DNA from: Desulfovibrio intestinalis | GTDB taxonomy: Bacteria > Desulfobacterota > Desulfovibrionia > Desulfovibrionales > Desulfovibrionaceae | Reading direction: 5' to 3' | DNA: 64,000 nt | NCBI RefSeq assembly: GCF_014202345.1 | Contig: NZ_JACHGO010000004.1 | Location: forward strand, 310,001-374,000 | Shown here: in pieces, positions 37,467 to 46,276 of the stretch | Numbering within the stretch: position 1 is the first letter of the stretch | How the letters are laid out: each line of letters starts with the position of its first letter | The notes under the pieces: model-generated | Told to the model about the DNA's origin: nothing | Seen by the model: the letters and a program-made list of their open reading frames with translations, nothing else | Database searches by the model: none | Made by a program: the position numbers and the translations under genes

Positions 37467-38678
37467 ATGGCGAATATCCTTATCATCGGCGCGGGCGGCG
37501 TCGGGAGCGTGGTTGTCCACAAATGCGCCCAGGTGGCCAGGGAAGGCGGCACGTTTGACAAGATCACCCTTGCCAGCCGCACGGTAGCCCGTTGCGATGC
37601 CATCGCAAAGAGCGTGAAGGCGCGCTACGGCATAGACATTGCCACTGCTCAGGTGGATGCCGACAACGTGCCCGAACTCTGCGCGCTTATCCGCAGCATC
37701 AAGCCTGATCTCGTGTGCAACGTGGCCCTGCCCTATCAGGACCTGCACATAATGGACGCCTGCCTCGAATGCGGCGTGCATTATGTTGACACGGCCAACT
37801 ACGAACCGCTCGACACCGCCAAGTTTGAATACAGCTGGCAGTGGGCCTATGCTGACCGCTTTCGGGAAGCCGGGCTTACCGCCCTGCTCGGTTCCGGCTT
37901 TGACCCCGGCGTCACCAACGTTTTTGCCGCCTGGGTCATGAAGCACGAGCTGGACGAAGTGCATGTGCTGGACATCATCGACTGCAATGCGGGCGATCAC
38001 GGCCAGCCCTTTGCCACCAATTTCAATCCTGAAATCAATATCCGCGAAGTGACCGCGCCGGGCCGCTACTGGGAACGTGGCGAATGGGTGGAAACCGATC
38101 CCCTGTCCTGGTCGATGAACTTTGATTTTCCTCAAGGTATTGGCGGCAAGAAGTGCTTCCTCATGTATCACGAGGAGCTGGAGTCGCTGGTAAAGAACCT
38201 CAAGGGGATTCGCCGAGCCCGCTTCTGGATGACGTTCTCTGACAATTATCTCAATCATCTTAAGGTTCTGGGCAATGTGGGCATGACCCGTATTGATCCC
38301 GTGAACTTCCAGGGGCAGGATATTGTGCCCATTCAGTTCCTTGCCAAGCTTCTGCCCGACCCGGCCTCGCTTGGCCCCCTGACCAAGGGCAAAACCTGCA
38401 TTGGCGACCTTATGAGGGGCGTCAGCGGCGGCAAGGAAAAGACTGTTTACATCTACAACATCTGCGACCACGAAGAGTGCTATGCCGAAGTGGGTTCGCA
38501 GGCCATTTCGTACACCACGGGCGTGCCTGCCATGATCGGCTCCAAGATGGTGGCCGAGGGTACGTGGCGTAAGCCCGGCGTGTGGAATATGGAGCAGTTT
38601 GATCCTGATCCCTTCCTTAAGGATCTGGGCAAGTATGGCCTGCCCTGGCAGTGCGTGGATGTGACGGGGAAAGTATAG
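37467..38678 (+). CDS. Carboxynorspermidine/carboxyspermidine dehydrogenase (saccharopine dehydrogenase family)
   Basis: 403 aa. NAD(P)-binding GxGxxG at the start (ILIIGAGGVGSVVVHKCAQ), then the family segments YVDTANYEPLDTAKFEYSW, LLGSGFDPGVTNVFAAW and DCNAGDHGQPFATNFNPEINIREV. The enzyme condenses aspartate semialdehyde with a diamine to carboxy(nor)spermidine, the first step of the alternative spermidine pathway. ATG 37467 has GAGAGGGA upstream. The partner decarboxylase lies 1.2 kb downstream, whereas the two genes are usually adjacent. Confidence 0.93.
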   Translation: MANILIIGAGGVGSVVVHKCAQVAREGGTFDKITLASRTVARCDAIAKSVKARYGIDIATAQVDADNVPELCALIRSIKPDLVCNVALPYQDLHIMDACLECGVHYVDTANYEPLDTAKFEYSWQWAYADRFREAGLTALLGSGFDPGVTNVFAAWVMKHELDEVHVLDIIDCNAGDHGQPFATNFNPEINIREVTAPGRYWERGEWVETDPLSWSMNFDFPQGIGGKKCFLMYHEELESLVKNLKGIRRARFWMTFSDNYLNHLKVLGNVGMTRIDPVNFQGQDIVPIQFLAKLLPDPASLGPLTKGKTCIGDLMRGVSGGKEKTVYIYNICDHEECYAEVGSQAISYTTGVPAMIGSKMVAEGTWRKPGVWNMEQFDPDPFLKDLGKYGLPWQCVDVTGKV

Positions 38679-38704
38679 GGCTGGTAAACTAGCTCTAGTT
38701 TTTG

Positions 38705-38747
38705 AAAGGCTGTCTGCCCGGTTACGGGTAGACAGCCTTTTATTTTT
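38705..38747 (+). terminator. Rho-independent terminator
   Basis: 15-bp stem (aaaggctgtctgccc with gggtagacagccttt, one G-T pair) and a T-rich tail, 26 bp after the dehydrogenase stop. Confidence 0.85.
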
Positions 38748-38799
38748 TCTTTGTCGGAAATGAAGAGCGCTGGAAAGTAAGATGGTGCTTTTGCCAAGA

Positions 38800-38970
38800 C
38801 GACTTGTACCCTGCGGGTACGACAGTTTTTCTTCTCTCTCATTTTGGCCGCCTGCGCGGCGCGCGGCAAGGCGGGGCCGGTTATGGGGCTTCGCCCCCTT
38901 CTCGGCCCCCCTTGCATCCCCCCCGAAGCACCCCCTGCTCTACCCCGACCGCCAAGTCTCTTTTTCGGGG
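38800..38970 (+). repeat. GC-rich inverted repeat, left arm
   Basis: Segments such as accctgcgggtac, ttttggccgcctgcgcgg and the GC-rich stretch around ggggcttcgcccc align with the reverse complement of 39540-39640 plus 39768-39826. The similarity is partial (about 70 percent by eye). Confidence 0.5.
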
Positions 38971-39539
38971 GCGGCTACGCACGAACCTCGCCGACGTGTC
39001 GGCTTCGGTTCTTTATGACGCCGCCCCCGACAACAGGCAGCGCTGCGCCTGAGAAACTGCAATATCCCAATCAAATTGCCTATGCAGTTATACCAACCGC
39101 CTTTGAAAACATTGGGATAACTATGGGAGCGTGCTTTTCAGTACACCGCAACCCTGCTGAAAAACTGCCAGAATTCCCTTTACTCTTAAAAATGGATGAT
39201 AGGATTACGCGGCGTAATTTTTTATACAACTGGGCTGCTCTCATCCCGGCCTCATTGATCCACCTTGGAACAACCCTTCGCCATATCCGTGTCTTCGAAA
39301 TGCACTCCCTCACAACATATTCCGAACTTTCGCGGCAACCAAACCCTCAGTATCCAGACGCCCCCAAACTTTCAGCCAACGCGAAAGCGCCCGATGGCGT
39401 TGCGCGGCGCGCAGGGAGATCCCCGACCGAAGGGAGGGAAGCTCCCGAAGCGAGAGCCGCGCATCCCTCGCGCAATGACGGAATATGGAAAGCCCGTAAA
39501 GGCTACCCCGTGGAAATGGAGATATATGGAAAATCCAGC

Positions 39540-39826
39540 GGGGTCGTCCGGGGGGAGTGCAGAGGGGGCCTCGGAGGGGCGGCAGCCCCTAACAGGCCCC
39601 TTCTGCCGCCTGCCGCGCAGGCAGTGCCGCCACGAGCGCCTTTTCCGTTATTTCGGCGTCGAACTTCTCCTTTTATTCCAGTCGAGTACTATAAGAGTAC
39701 GCTCCCTATATAAAAGGTTCGTTCTCCTTGAAATAACAAAAAAAATCATCTCGTGGCGACACCGCCTAGGCGGCCAAAACAACAGGGACGAAAAAGCCTC
39801 CGTGCCCGCAGGGCACAAATAATCCC
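39540..39826 (-). repeat. GC-rich inverted repeat, right arm
   Basis: Reverse complement resembles 38800-38970, with an additional 130 bp (about 39641-39767) in the middle. Confidence 0.5.
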
Positions 39827-39921
39827 CCTTGCACCCGCGCCACCAATACGTCAAAATTCAAAAAGCAGCCGCACCAAAATCTTCACGCGCCTGCGAAGCA
39901 AATCCACTCAGAGGAACCTCA

Positions 39922-41142
39922 ATGCACTGCCAGCACCTTTTATTCGATCCGGCCCGCATTCCTTCGCCCTGCTTTGTGCTGGACGAAAACCAGCTTTTAA
40001 CCAACGCCGCGATCCTCAACACTGTGCAGGAACGCACCGGAGCAAAAATCCTCCTTGCCCTCAAGGGCTACGCGGCCTGGGCAACCTTTCCCCTGCTTTC
40101 CCGCTTCAAGGGACACGGCCCGCTGTGGGGCGCCTGCGCCAGCTCTGTGGATGAAGCCCGTCTGGGCCGCGAGGAATTTGGCGGCGAGGTCCACTCCTTC
40201 GCCGCGGCCTGGAACAAGCGGGAAGTGGCTGAGCTTCTTACCCTGACGGACCATATTGTCTTCAACTCCTTTGCGCAGTGGCGGGAATTCGCGCCTGCCA
40301 TTGAAGCCTGGAACCAGGGCCGTTGCCCCGACAGACAAATACAGTGCGGCCTGCGCATCAATCCCGAACATTCTGAAGGCGCTGCGGAAATATACAATCC
40401 CTGCGCGCCGGGTTCACGCCTGGGCATACGGCGCAAGCACTTCGACCCCACGGCTCTGGACGGTATTTCCGGCCTGCATTTTCACACCTTGTGCGAGCAG
40501 GGAGCAGATGCGCTTGAACGCACCCTGGACGCAGTGGAAAAAAACTTCGGCCAGTGGCTGCCCAACTGCAAGTGGATCAACATGGGCGGCGGGCACCACA
40601 TCACCAAGCCGGGTTATGACCTGGACCTGCTCTGCCGCCTGCTCAACCAGTGGCGCGACCGCTATCAGGCGCAGATATACCTTGAACCCGGCGAGGCTGT
40701 GGCTCTGGACGCGGGCTGGCTGGTAACAACGGTACTGGATGTTATTGAAGCCGACATGCCCATTGCCATTCTGGACATAGGCGTGCCCTGCCACATGCCT
40801 GACGTTATTGAAATGCCCTACAGGCCGCGCGTAATGTATGAGCAGGACAGTATAGCTGTTCAGGCGGGCGAAGCGGGCGAAAAGGCATGGACCTGCCGCT
40901 TGGCAGGCAAATCATGCCTGGCGGGCGATGTGGCGGGCGAATATTCTTTTGACGCTCCCCTCAAGCCGGGGCAGCGCCTCATATTTGAAGACATGGCCAT
41001 CTACAGCATGGTCAAGACCACCACGTTCAACGGGCTGCGCTTGCCTTCCATTGGCATCTGCGGACAAGACGCTGGCGGAGAAGCAGATTTTCGCATGCTG
41101 CGCCAGTTTGGCTACGGCGATTTTAAAACCCGCCTTTCGTGA
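39922..41142 (+). CDS. nspC: Carboxynorspermidine/carboxyspermidine decarboxylase
   Basis: 406 aa fold-type III PLP decarboxylase that yields (nor)spermidine from the carboxy intermediate. The PLP lysine is in LALKGYAAWATFPLL near residue 45; WINMGGGHHITKPGYD (glycine-rich phosphate site) and the C-terminal DMAIYSMVKTTTFNGL are typical of NspC. ATG 39922 has AGAGGA upstream and matches the family's N-terminus. Confidence 0.94.
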   Translation: MHCQHLLFDPARIPSPCFVLDENQLLTNAAILNTVQERTGAKILLALKGYAAWATFPLLSRFKGHGPLWGACASSVDEARLGREEFGGEVHSFAAAWNKREVAELLTLTDHIVFNSFAQWREFAPAIEAWNQGRCPDRQIQCGLRINPEHSEGAAEIYNPCAPGSRLGIRRKHFDPTALDGISGLHFHTLCEQGADALERTLDAVEKNFGQWLPNCKWINMGGGHHITKPGYDLDLLCRLLNQWRDRYQAQIYLEPGEAVALDAGWLVTTVLDVIEADMPIAILDIGVPCHMPDVIEMPYRPRVMYEQDSIAVQAGEAGEKAWTCRLAGKSCLAGDVAGEYSFDAPLKPGQRLIFEDMAIYSMVKTTTFNGLRLPSIGICGQDAGGEADFRMLRQFGYGDFKTRLS

Positions 41143-41179
41143 TTCGGGCGTCAAACACCGCGTTGCCACCAGCGGTCTT

Positions 41180-41323
41180 GGAGCAGAGTAACTTTGAAAA
41201 TATATATTCTCAAAGTTTAAAACACGCTCGCTACGGCGCTCAATCGCGCAATAAATAGCGCTTGGCCTCCACGGCGGACGTCTGCTCACGCAGCCATCTG
41301 AGCATCTCAAAGTTAAAATGCTC
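41180..41323 (+). repeat. Dispersed hairpin repeat, copy C (full length)
   Basis: Starts GAGCAGAGTAACTTTGA, has the stem CTTTGAAAAT/ATTCTCAAAG, the CACGCTCGCTACGGCG segment, a 38-bp middle shared with copy A (CTCCACGGCGG at its end), GTCTGCTCACGCAGCCATC, and the terminal palindrome to 41323. It lies 37 bp after nspC. Confidence 0.8.
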
Positions 41324-41345
41324 TCACAACGCGCTTTTCAGATAC

Positions 41346-41372
41346 AAAAAGACCCCCGGCTTGCCGGGGGTC
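41346..41372 (-). terminator. Rho-independent terminator of the deacetylase gene
   Basis: 10-bp stem gacccccggc/gccgggggtc with a minus-strand T run. Confidence 0.88.
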
Positions 41373-41430
41373 TCGCGTATACGTCTATGGTTGTTGCGGC
41401 ATTGCCGCTCAATCATAAAAAATCAGAAAA

Positions 41431-42513
41431 TCACGCCCCGGCAGAAGCCGCTTCTGCGGCAGGACCGGAAACAGGGCCGCCCACAGGCAAACCCGAATTG
41501 GGGCCAGGGGCAACGGGCGCTACACGCAGCAGCGGGGGCTGCCCCGCAGGCTGGTGCGTCTGGCTGCCGTCAGCATTACTGGCCTGATTGTCACTCTGGG
41601 CGTTTGACTGAAGGCCTTCTGCGGCGGCGGCATCCTCAGACTGCCAGGGGCGGCTGGTGCGGGCCAAGGGCAACTTGGCCGTGCCAGCCGGGTAGCTTTC
41701 AGGCGGCATTTCCTGAAAATTTTCCTTGGGCTGGGCAGCCTGTTCAGACTTGCGGGCGGCGGCGAGAGCATCAGGCTGTGAGCGGCGGGTCATAAGCACG
41801 CCCGGCTCAGGATCAAGCAGCCCGTCCAGATAGTCGCTCACCGTCACAAAACGCTGACAGCCTCCGGCGCGCAAGTCGCTGATAATCCTGGGCAGATCTT
41901 CCACAGTACGCTTGTGCGTGTCATGAAAAAGAAACACGCCGCGCAAGGCGCCGGGGCCGTAAACCGTGCCACGGGTGCTGCGCAAAACCGCATAGTTGGC
42001 GGGCAGGCTTTTCCAGTCGCGGCTGTCCAGCGACCAGAGCATGATGCCCAAACCCAGCTCTTCCGCTGCGGCCACAGTATAGTTGTCATACGATCCATAA
42101 GGAGGGCGCAAGAAGGAAGGATTGGCCCCAAGCGACCGGAGAATCGCATCCGTGCGGGCAATCTCATTCGCCTTGTTCGCAGGTGAAAGCAGGCGCAGGT
42201 TGGGGTGTGAGTAGGAGTGATTGCCCACTTCATGCCCCTCGGCCACAATACGCTGCACAAGCGCGGGGTAGCGCTCTGCCTGTTTGCCCAAAAGAAAGAA
42301 TGTGGCCGGGATGCCGTATTCACTCAGCATATCCAGCAAATGGGGAGTATTGGGGGAGGGGCCGTCGTCAAAGGTCAGCGCGCACAAATTTTCGCGCATG
42401 TGCTGGTCCATAATAACGCCGCCGTCCACCACGCGGGCCTCAGGCGCGGAAGCTGCTGATAATGTCAGCGCGAAAAAAAATACCGCCCAAAGGCGAATCC
42501 ATAAGGGTTTCAT
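41431..42513 (-). CDS. Secreted polysaccharide deacetylase family protein
   Basis: 360 aa with an N-terminal signal sequence (MKPLWIRLWAVFFFALTLSA, cleavage near residue 22-26) and a NodB-type carbohydrate esterase 4 domain (about 40-225). Catalytic motifs are present: TFDDGPSPNT (Asp pair), HSYSHPNL (metal His), RPPYGSYD and the FLFHDTHKRTVEDLP His motif. Residues 240-360 are a disordered Gln/Ala/Pro-rich tail. It probably deacetylates peptidoglycan or an exopolysaccharide. Terminates at 41346-41372. Confidence 0.9.
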   Translation of the reverse strand: MKPLWIRLWAVFFFALTLSAASAPEARVVDGGVIMDQHMRENLCALTFDDGPSPNTPHLLDMLSEYGIPATFFLLGKQAERYPALVQRIVAEGHEVGNHSYSHPNLRLLSPANKANEIARTDAILRSLGANPSFLRPPYGSYDNYTVAAAEELGLGIMLWSLDSRDWKSLPANYAVLRSTRGTVYGPGALRGVFLFHDTHKRTVEDLPRIISDLRAGGCQRFVTVSDYLDGLLDPEPGVLMTRRSQPDALAAARKSEQAAQPKENFQEMPPESYPAGTAKLPLARTSRPWQSEDAAAAEGLQSNAQSDNQASNADGSQTHQPAGQPPLLRVAPVAPGPNSGLPVGGPVSGPAAEAASAGA

Positions 42514-42748
42514 CTCATTGCCTCTAAAAAACTGCTGTCACTTCGCTTGCCGGGGCTGTTCAGGGGGCATGCCCTGACCTGCACTGCGGATGCCAATCAT
42601 AAGAAGTGCTAAGGGAGGGTCTAGCACTCAGCTTGTTCTGGCGCAAGGCAATGAAAGCGCCGGGCTTGGCAAAATAACAACTTATTTAATAAAATCAAAG
42701 AGATAATTTTTTTATTATGTAAAAATTTTTTTACTTATGACTTTTCTC

Positions 42749-42777
42749 TTGACTCCGGGGGTGGTTTTGCATAGAAA
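42749..42777 (+). promoter_or_regulatory. tRNA operon promoter
   Basis: TTGACT (42749-42754) and TAGAAA (42772-42777) with a 17-bp spacer, placing the transcription start a few bases before tRNA-Val. Confidence 0.7.
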
Positions 42778-42790
42778 CGTCTGGTCGGGA

Positions 42791-42866
42791 GGGCAGTTAG
42801 CTCAGCTGGTAGAGCACCGCCTTCACACGGCGGGGGTCACAGGTTCAAGTCCTGTACTGCCCACCA
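42791..42866 (+). tRNA. tRNA-Val (CAC)
   Basis: 76 nt cloverleaf: acceptor GGGCAG/CTGCCC, D-arm with AGCTCAGCTGG, anticodon stem CCGCC/GGCGG with loop TTCACAC (anticodon CAC), T-arm GGTTCAAGTCC, and an encoded CCA end. Confidence 0.97.
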
Positions 42867-42874
42867 TAAGACTC

Positions 42875-42951
<77 letters not shown>

Positions 42952-42960
42952 GAAAGTTGA

Positions 42961-42990
42961 AGAGGAGTCAGTAAAATGGCTCCTCTTTTT
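42961..42990 (+). terminator. Terminator of the tRNA pair
   Basis: Stem agaggag/ctcctct with TTTTT tail, 10 bp after tRNA-Asp. Confidence 0.82.
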
Positions 42991-43263
42991 CTTCTTGGTT
43001 CCCTCCCGTAGCCTATCTTGGCAAATTGCCTTTGCCCCGCTTTTTCTTTCAAAAGTACCTTCCCGCAAAATTCGCATTTACTATAGAATTTACGCAGCGA
43101 TGCAGCTGGCATTCGGGTTTGCCCATTGCTTGCGCATCTTCTTGCACTTGATTATTTGCAATGCTTGCGTTGGCGCGGCACTTCCTGCCGCAGCCGCTCC
43201 TTTTCTATCCTGCCGCAAGCCGCGCGCCGAAGCGAATCCCTTACTTCCAGCATGAGGGCTGCC

Positions 43264-43707
43264 ATGCCGCAACGAAAAAACATCCTCGCTCATGCTCTGA
43301 AAAAATACGGCACGGGGCCAGACTACCTTTGGCCCCGCCAGCCCTGCTATGCAGTGCTCCGCCACGGCCACACGCAAAAATGGTATGGCATCATTATGGA
43401 CGTAGCCCCTCGGGTTCTTGGCCTGGACAGCTTGGCCGGGCAGAACGAGCGCGGCGAGGTGGACATTATCAACCTCAAATTAGCTCCCGTCGCGGTGGCT
43501 GCCCTGCTGGAAAAACCGGGCTTTCTGCCTGCCTACCACATGAACAAGAAGCACTGGGTTTCCATTTTGCTTGACGGCTCCGTCCCATTGAAGGAAATCC
43601 ACACCCTTTTGGACCAGAGTTACGAGCTGACCAAAAATGTGACCCTGCGATCATCGTCTTCCGTCAGAAAAAAGATTCGCATGGACCTCGGATTTCAAGA
43701 CTTCTGA
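43264..43707 (+). CDS. MmcQ/YjbR family protein
   Basis: 147 aa of the MmcQ/YjbR family (CyaY-like fold). Recognisable: KYGTGPDYLWPRQPCYAVLRH, KWYGIIMD, VDIINLKL and MNKKHWVSILLDGSVPLKEIHTLLDQSYEL. A double-stranded-DNA-binding role has been proposed for the family but its function is unclear. ATG 43264 has GAGGG upstream. Single gene. Confidence 0.9.
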   Translation: MPQRKNILAHALKKYGTGPDYLWPRQPCYAVLRHGHTQKWYGIIMDVAPRVLGLDSLAGQNERGEVDIINLKLAPVAVAALLEKPGFLPAYHMNKKHWVSILLDGSVPLKEIHTLLDQSYELTKNVTLRSSSSVRKKIRMDLGFQDF

Positions 43708-43975
43708 GTCCCCCGCCGGATACGCCTGAAAAACCGGCACTAGCGCTAAAATGACCTGCCGCGCACAGAAATGACGATAAACTGACTGTGCGCGAAGGCG
43801 CACGGTTCATTCCTGCGCTTGCCGCATGTCAAAAATGCGCACAAACGCTCGCTCTCAAACCATATCCGGCTAAAATATAAAGATTTTTATAAACTGGTCA
43901 GATTATTGCAATTTTACAGGCGTTCTCCGACGCGGCCTCCGCGTCCAACGCAACGCGCAAGCAAGCGAGGTAAGC

Positions 43976-44563
43976 ATGACGCCTGTAATCTGGCTGCTGG
44001 GCCTTTCCGGCAGCGGCAAAACCGCCCTTGGTTCCCTTTTGCGCCTGTACCTTGATGGGCAGGGCATTAAAACCGATTTTATTGATGAAGGCAGATTTTG
44101 CCGTCAGGCCGATATTGCCCCTGAAACACGCACTACCGCCGTGGATGCTTTGCGTGACCACGTTTTGCAGCAGCACGCCCAGGGCCGGGTGTGCGTTGTG
44201 GCGGCCACTACCCCCTATGATGGCATGCGTCAGAAAAACCGCGAAATTCTGCCCCTGTACCACGAAGTATGGGTGCGCTGCTCGCTGCAAACGCTGGTCG
44301 ACCGTGATACCCGCGGGTTGTACGCCAAAGCCGGACACATGCACATTACTGGCTTGTGCGGCCTTACCGACACGTTTGATGAACCCCGCCATGCCGACCA
44401 TGTGATAGATACTGACCATCGCAGCCTGGTGGAAAGCTATCTTCTTTTGCGAGATTTTGCCCTGAATGCTCTGGACGGCGCGCGCCGTTGGGCCCGCGTG
44501 GGGCAGATGCTGCCTGAAAACCCGCTGGCCGTGACCAGCCAGCACCACAGCTTCGCGTTTTAG
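43976..44563 (+). CDS. Adenylylsulfate-kinase-like protein
   Basis: 195 aa P-loop kinase related to APS kinase (CysC). Walker A is GLSGSGKTALG (about 9-19); the FIDEGRFCRQ segment stands where CysC has its DGDxxR motif, ATTPYDGMRQKNREI matches the SPY region, and the ITGLCGLTDTFDEP loop replaces the usual FTGIDxPYE. Substitutions at the DGD motif make APS kinase activity uncertain; a related nucleotide or sugar kinase is possible. Dissimilatory sulfate reducers do not need PAPS for respiration. GAGG precedes the ATG. Confidence 0.75.
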   Translation: MTPVIWLLGLSGSGKTALGSLLRLYLDGQGIKTDFIDEGRFCRQADIAPETRTTAVDALRDHVLQQHAQGRVCVVAATTPYDGMRQKNREILPLYHEVWVRCSLQTLVDRDTRGLYAKAGHMHITGLCGLTDTFDEPRHADHVIDTDHRSLVESYLLLRDFALNALDGARRWARVGQMLPENPLAVTSQHHSFAF

Positions 44564-44592
44564 GACATTCGTATTTTACTCTATATAGAAGC

Positions 44593-44632
44593 AAGCCCCG
44601 GAAATCCTGATTGGCCAGGATTTTCGGGGCTT
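44593..44632. terminator. Bidirectional terminator
   Basis: 17-bp stem with one G-T-type mismatch (aagccccg...cggggctt and inner aatcctg/caggatt) between the convergent kinase-like gene and dgt. Confidence 0.75.
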
Positions 44633-44705
44633 GGTATTTTATATTCAGTCTTTTGCGAATTACCCGGGCGTGCCGCCGAGGGGTATTCTCTGGATATCCT
44701 CTGCC

Positions 44706-46049
44706 CTATTGGGCCGCTGTGCCCGAAAACTGCTGCGAAATAAAAGTCGCGTAGTCGTCCGTCATGCCAGACACAAAATCCAGCACGCGCAGATAGGCCG
44801 TGTACAGGCACTCGCCCTCTGCCGGAGCATTGGAACCCATAAGCGTCAGAGCGCGTGTTTCCTGATAGGACATGGGGTTCTTTTTGCTGAAATTAAAGCA
44901 GGCCGGGATAAAAATATCCAGCAGGCGCTTGTACAGGGTGTATGTGCCTATTTCCAGTGCGGTTTTCTGCGGATTGTTCATGATCTTGTTGTTGAAGACT
45001 TCCTTGGCCGCAGCCATAAAATCCGCCACATTCTTTTCGGCGTGTTTGAGCAGATCGCCCTGAAGCGTGCCGTTCATGATATCTTCATAGTTATCAAGAA
45101 AAGTCTGTACCACCGAAGGGATAATGCACGACATGGCCCTGGTGCGCAGCATGCCCGAACGCCGGCGGTCGGAATCCATCGCGTTCAGACGGCCCGCGTC
45201 CATATCCTCGTCGCCCAGCAGCGGAGCCATAGCGTTCTTGATGTCCTGATAGGTGATGATGCGCAACTCGCGCGCGTCTTCCATATCAATGATGCGGTAG
45301 CAGATGTCGTCCGCCGCTTCCAGCAAATAGGAAAGAGGGTGCCGACGCGCGCGGTCGTCGCGCATCAAGCCCAGCGTGGTGAAAATATCCGTAAAAACGG
45401 CCTGCTCCGCCGTGTAGAAATTGAACTTTCCGCTGGACTGCCCCAAGGCCTCATGGGCGGAACGGGGATATTTTACAAGACTGGCCAGCACAGGAAAGGT
45501 CAGCCGAAACCCGCCAGCATCCTTGTTGTTTTCAAGCGTATTGATAACGCGAAACCCTTGGGCATTGCCGTCAAAGGCAACAAAATCAGCCCGTTCGGCA
45601 GGGCGCAGTTCCTTGAAGTAGTGCTCTGTATGGCCCGTGTCCTTAAACCAGTCGCGTATTGCTTCTTCTCCGGCGTGGCCGAAGGGCGGATTGCCAATGT
45701 CATGCGCAAGGCAGGCCGCCTGTATGATCTGGCCGAGGTGGTCGGGGGTGAAACCCTCCGGCAGGTCTCCTTTCTCCGCCAGCGCCTGCCCAACCTGAAG
45801 CCCCAGTGAACGCCCGACGCAACTTACTTCAAGCGAGTGGGTGAGGCGGTTGTGAATATGGTCGTTGCGCACCAGGGGGTGTACCTGGGTTTTCTTGGCC
45901 AGCCTGCGGAAAGAGCTGGAAAAAATGATGCGGTCATAGTCCTGCACAAAAGGATTACGCACCACATCCAGAGGGGCAAGATTTTTATCCTGACGGGTCT
46001 TGCGGTAAGGGGCCAGTAAACGGCTCCATTGCTCTTGGTGGCTGCTCAT
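44706..46049 (-). CDS. dgt: Deoxyguanosinetriphosphate triphosphohydrolase family protein
   Basis: 447 aa HD-domain dNTPase. The metal-binding motifs are present: NRLTHSLEVS (first His), AACLAHDIGNPPFGHAGEEA (HD pair), and LEAADDICYRIIDMEDA (second Asp). Length and N-terminal DYDRIIFSSSFRRLAKKTQV fit Dgt. It breaks dGTP (and possibly other dNTPs) to nucleoside and triphosphate and can lower phage replication. GGAAGGAG precedes the ATG. Single gene. Confidence 0.92.
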   Translation of the reverse strand: MSSHQEQWSRLLAPYRKTRQDKNLAPLDVVRNPFVQDYDRIIFSSSFRRLAKKTQVHPLVRNDHIHNRLTHSLEVSCVGRSLGLQVGQALAEKGDLPEGFTPDHLGQIIQAACLAHDIGNPPFGHAGEEAIRDWFKDTGHTEHYFKELRPAERADFVAFDGNAQGFRVINTLENNKDAGGFRLTFPVLASLVKYPRSAHEALGQSSGKFNFYTAEQAVFTDIFTTLGLMRDDRARRHPLSYLLEAADDICYRIIDMEDARELRIITYQDIKNAMAPLLGDEDMDAGRLNAMDSDRRRSGMLRTRAMSCIIPSVVQTFLDNYEDIMNGTLQGDLLKHAEKNVADFMAAAKEVFNNKIMNNPQKTALEIGTYTLYKRLLDIFIPACFNFSKKNPMSYQETRALTLMGSNAPAEGECLYTAYLRVLDFVSGMTDDYATFISQQFSGTAAQ

Positions 46050-46276
46050 AAATTCTCCTTCCTGGCAGTAAAATCAGGGGGTTCGTTCGCAGCGTGCCCT
46101 TGGCGCCATCCCTCTGAAGGCACGCAGGCGCACGGCAGGCACTGGCCCGCCAAGTCATGCGCCCACGCAGCAGTATTATTGCCATTGCGCTGGCAAGAAA
46201 CGCTGATACATGCAGCCCGTCACGTCCGGTCTTGCGCCGTCAGCACCAAGTGCACCGAGGCAATGGCACCTCGCCA

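Larger units (their letters stand above)
38679..39921. other. Atypical block between the polyamine genes
   Basis: 1243 bp. After the terminator it holds a GC-rich arm (about 38800-38970) whose reverse complement recurs with an interruption at about 39540-39640 and 39768-39826, bracketing a centre of plainer, more AT-rich sequence (about 39050-39350). Long frames run through it on the plus strand but read as low-complexity translated repeats. I see no gene. Confidence 0.5.

Noticed and set aside
38844-39713. 289-codon frame between the polyamine genes
   Set aside because: Translation is low-complexity Pro/Arg/Ala from inverted-repeat arms; no start site support.
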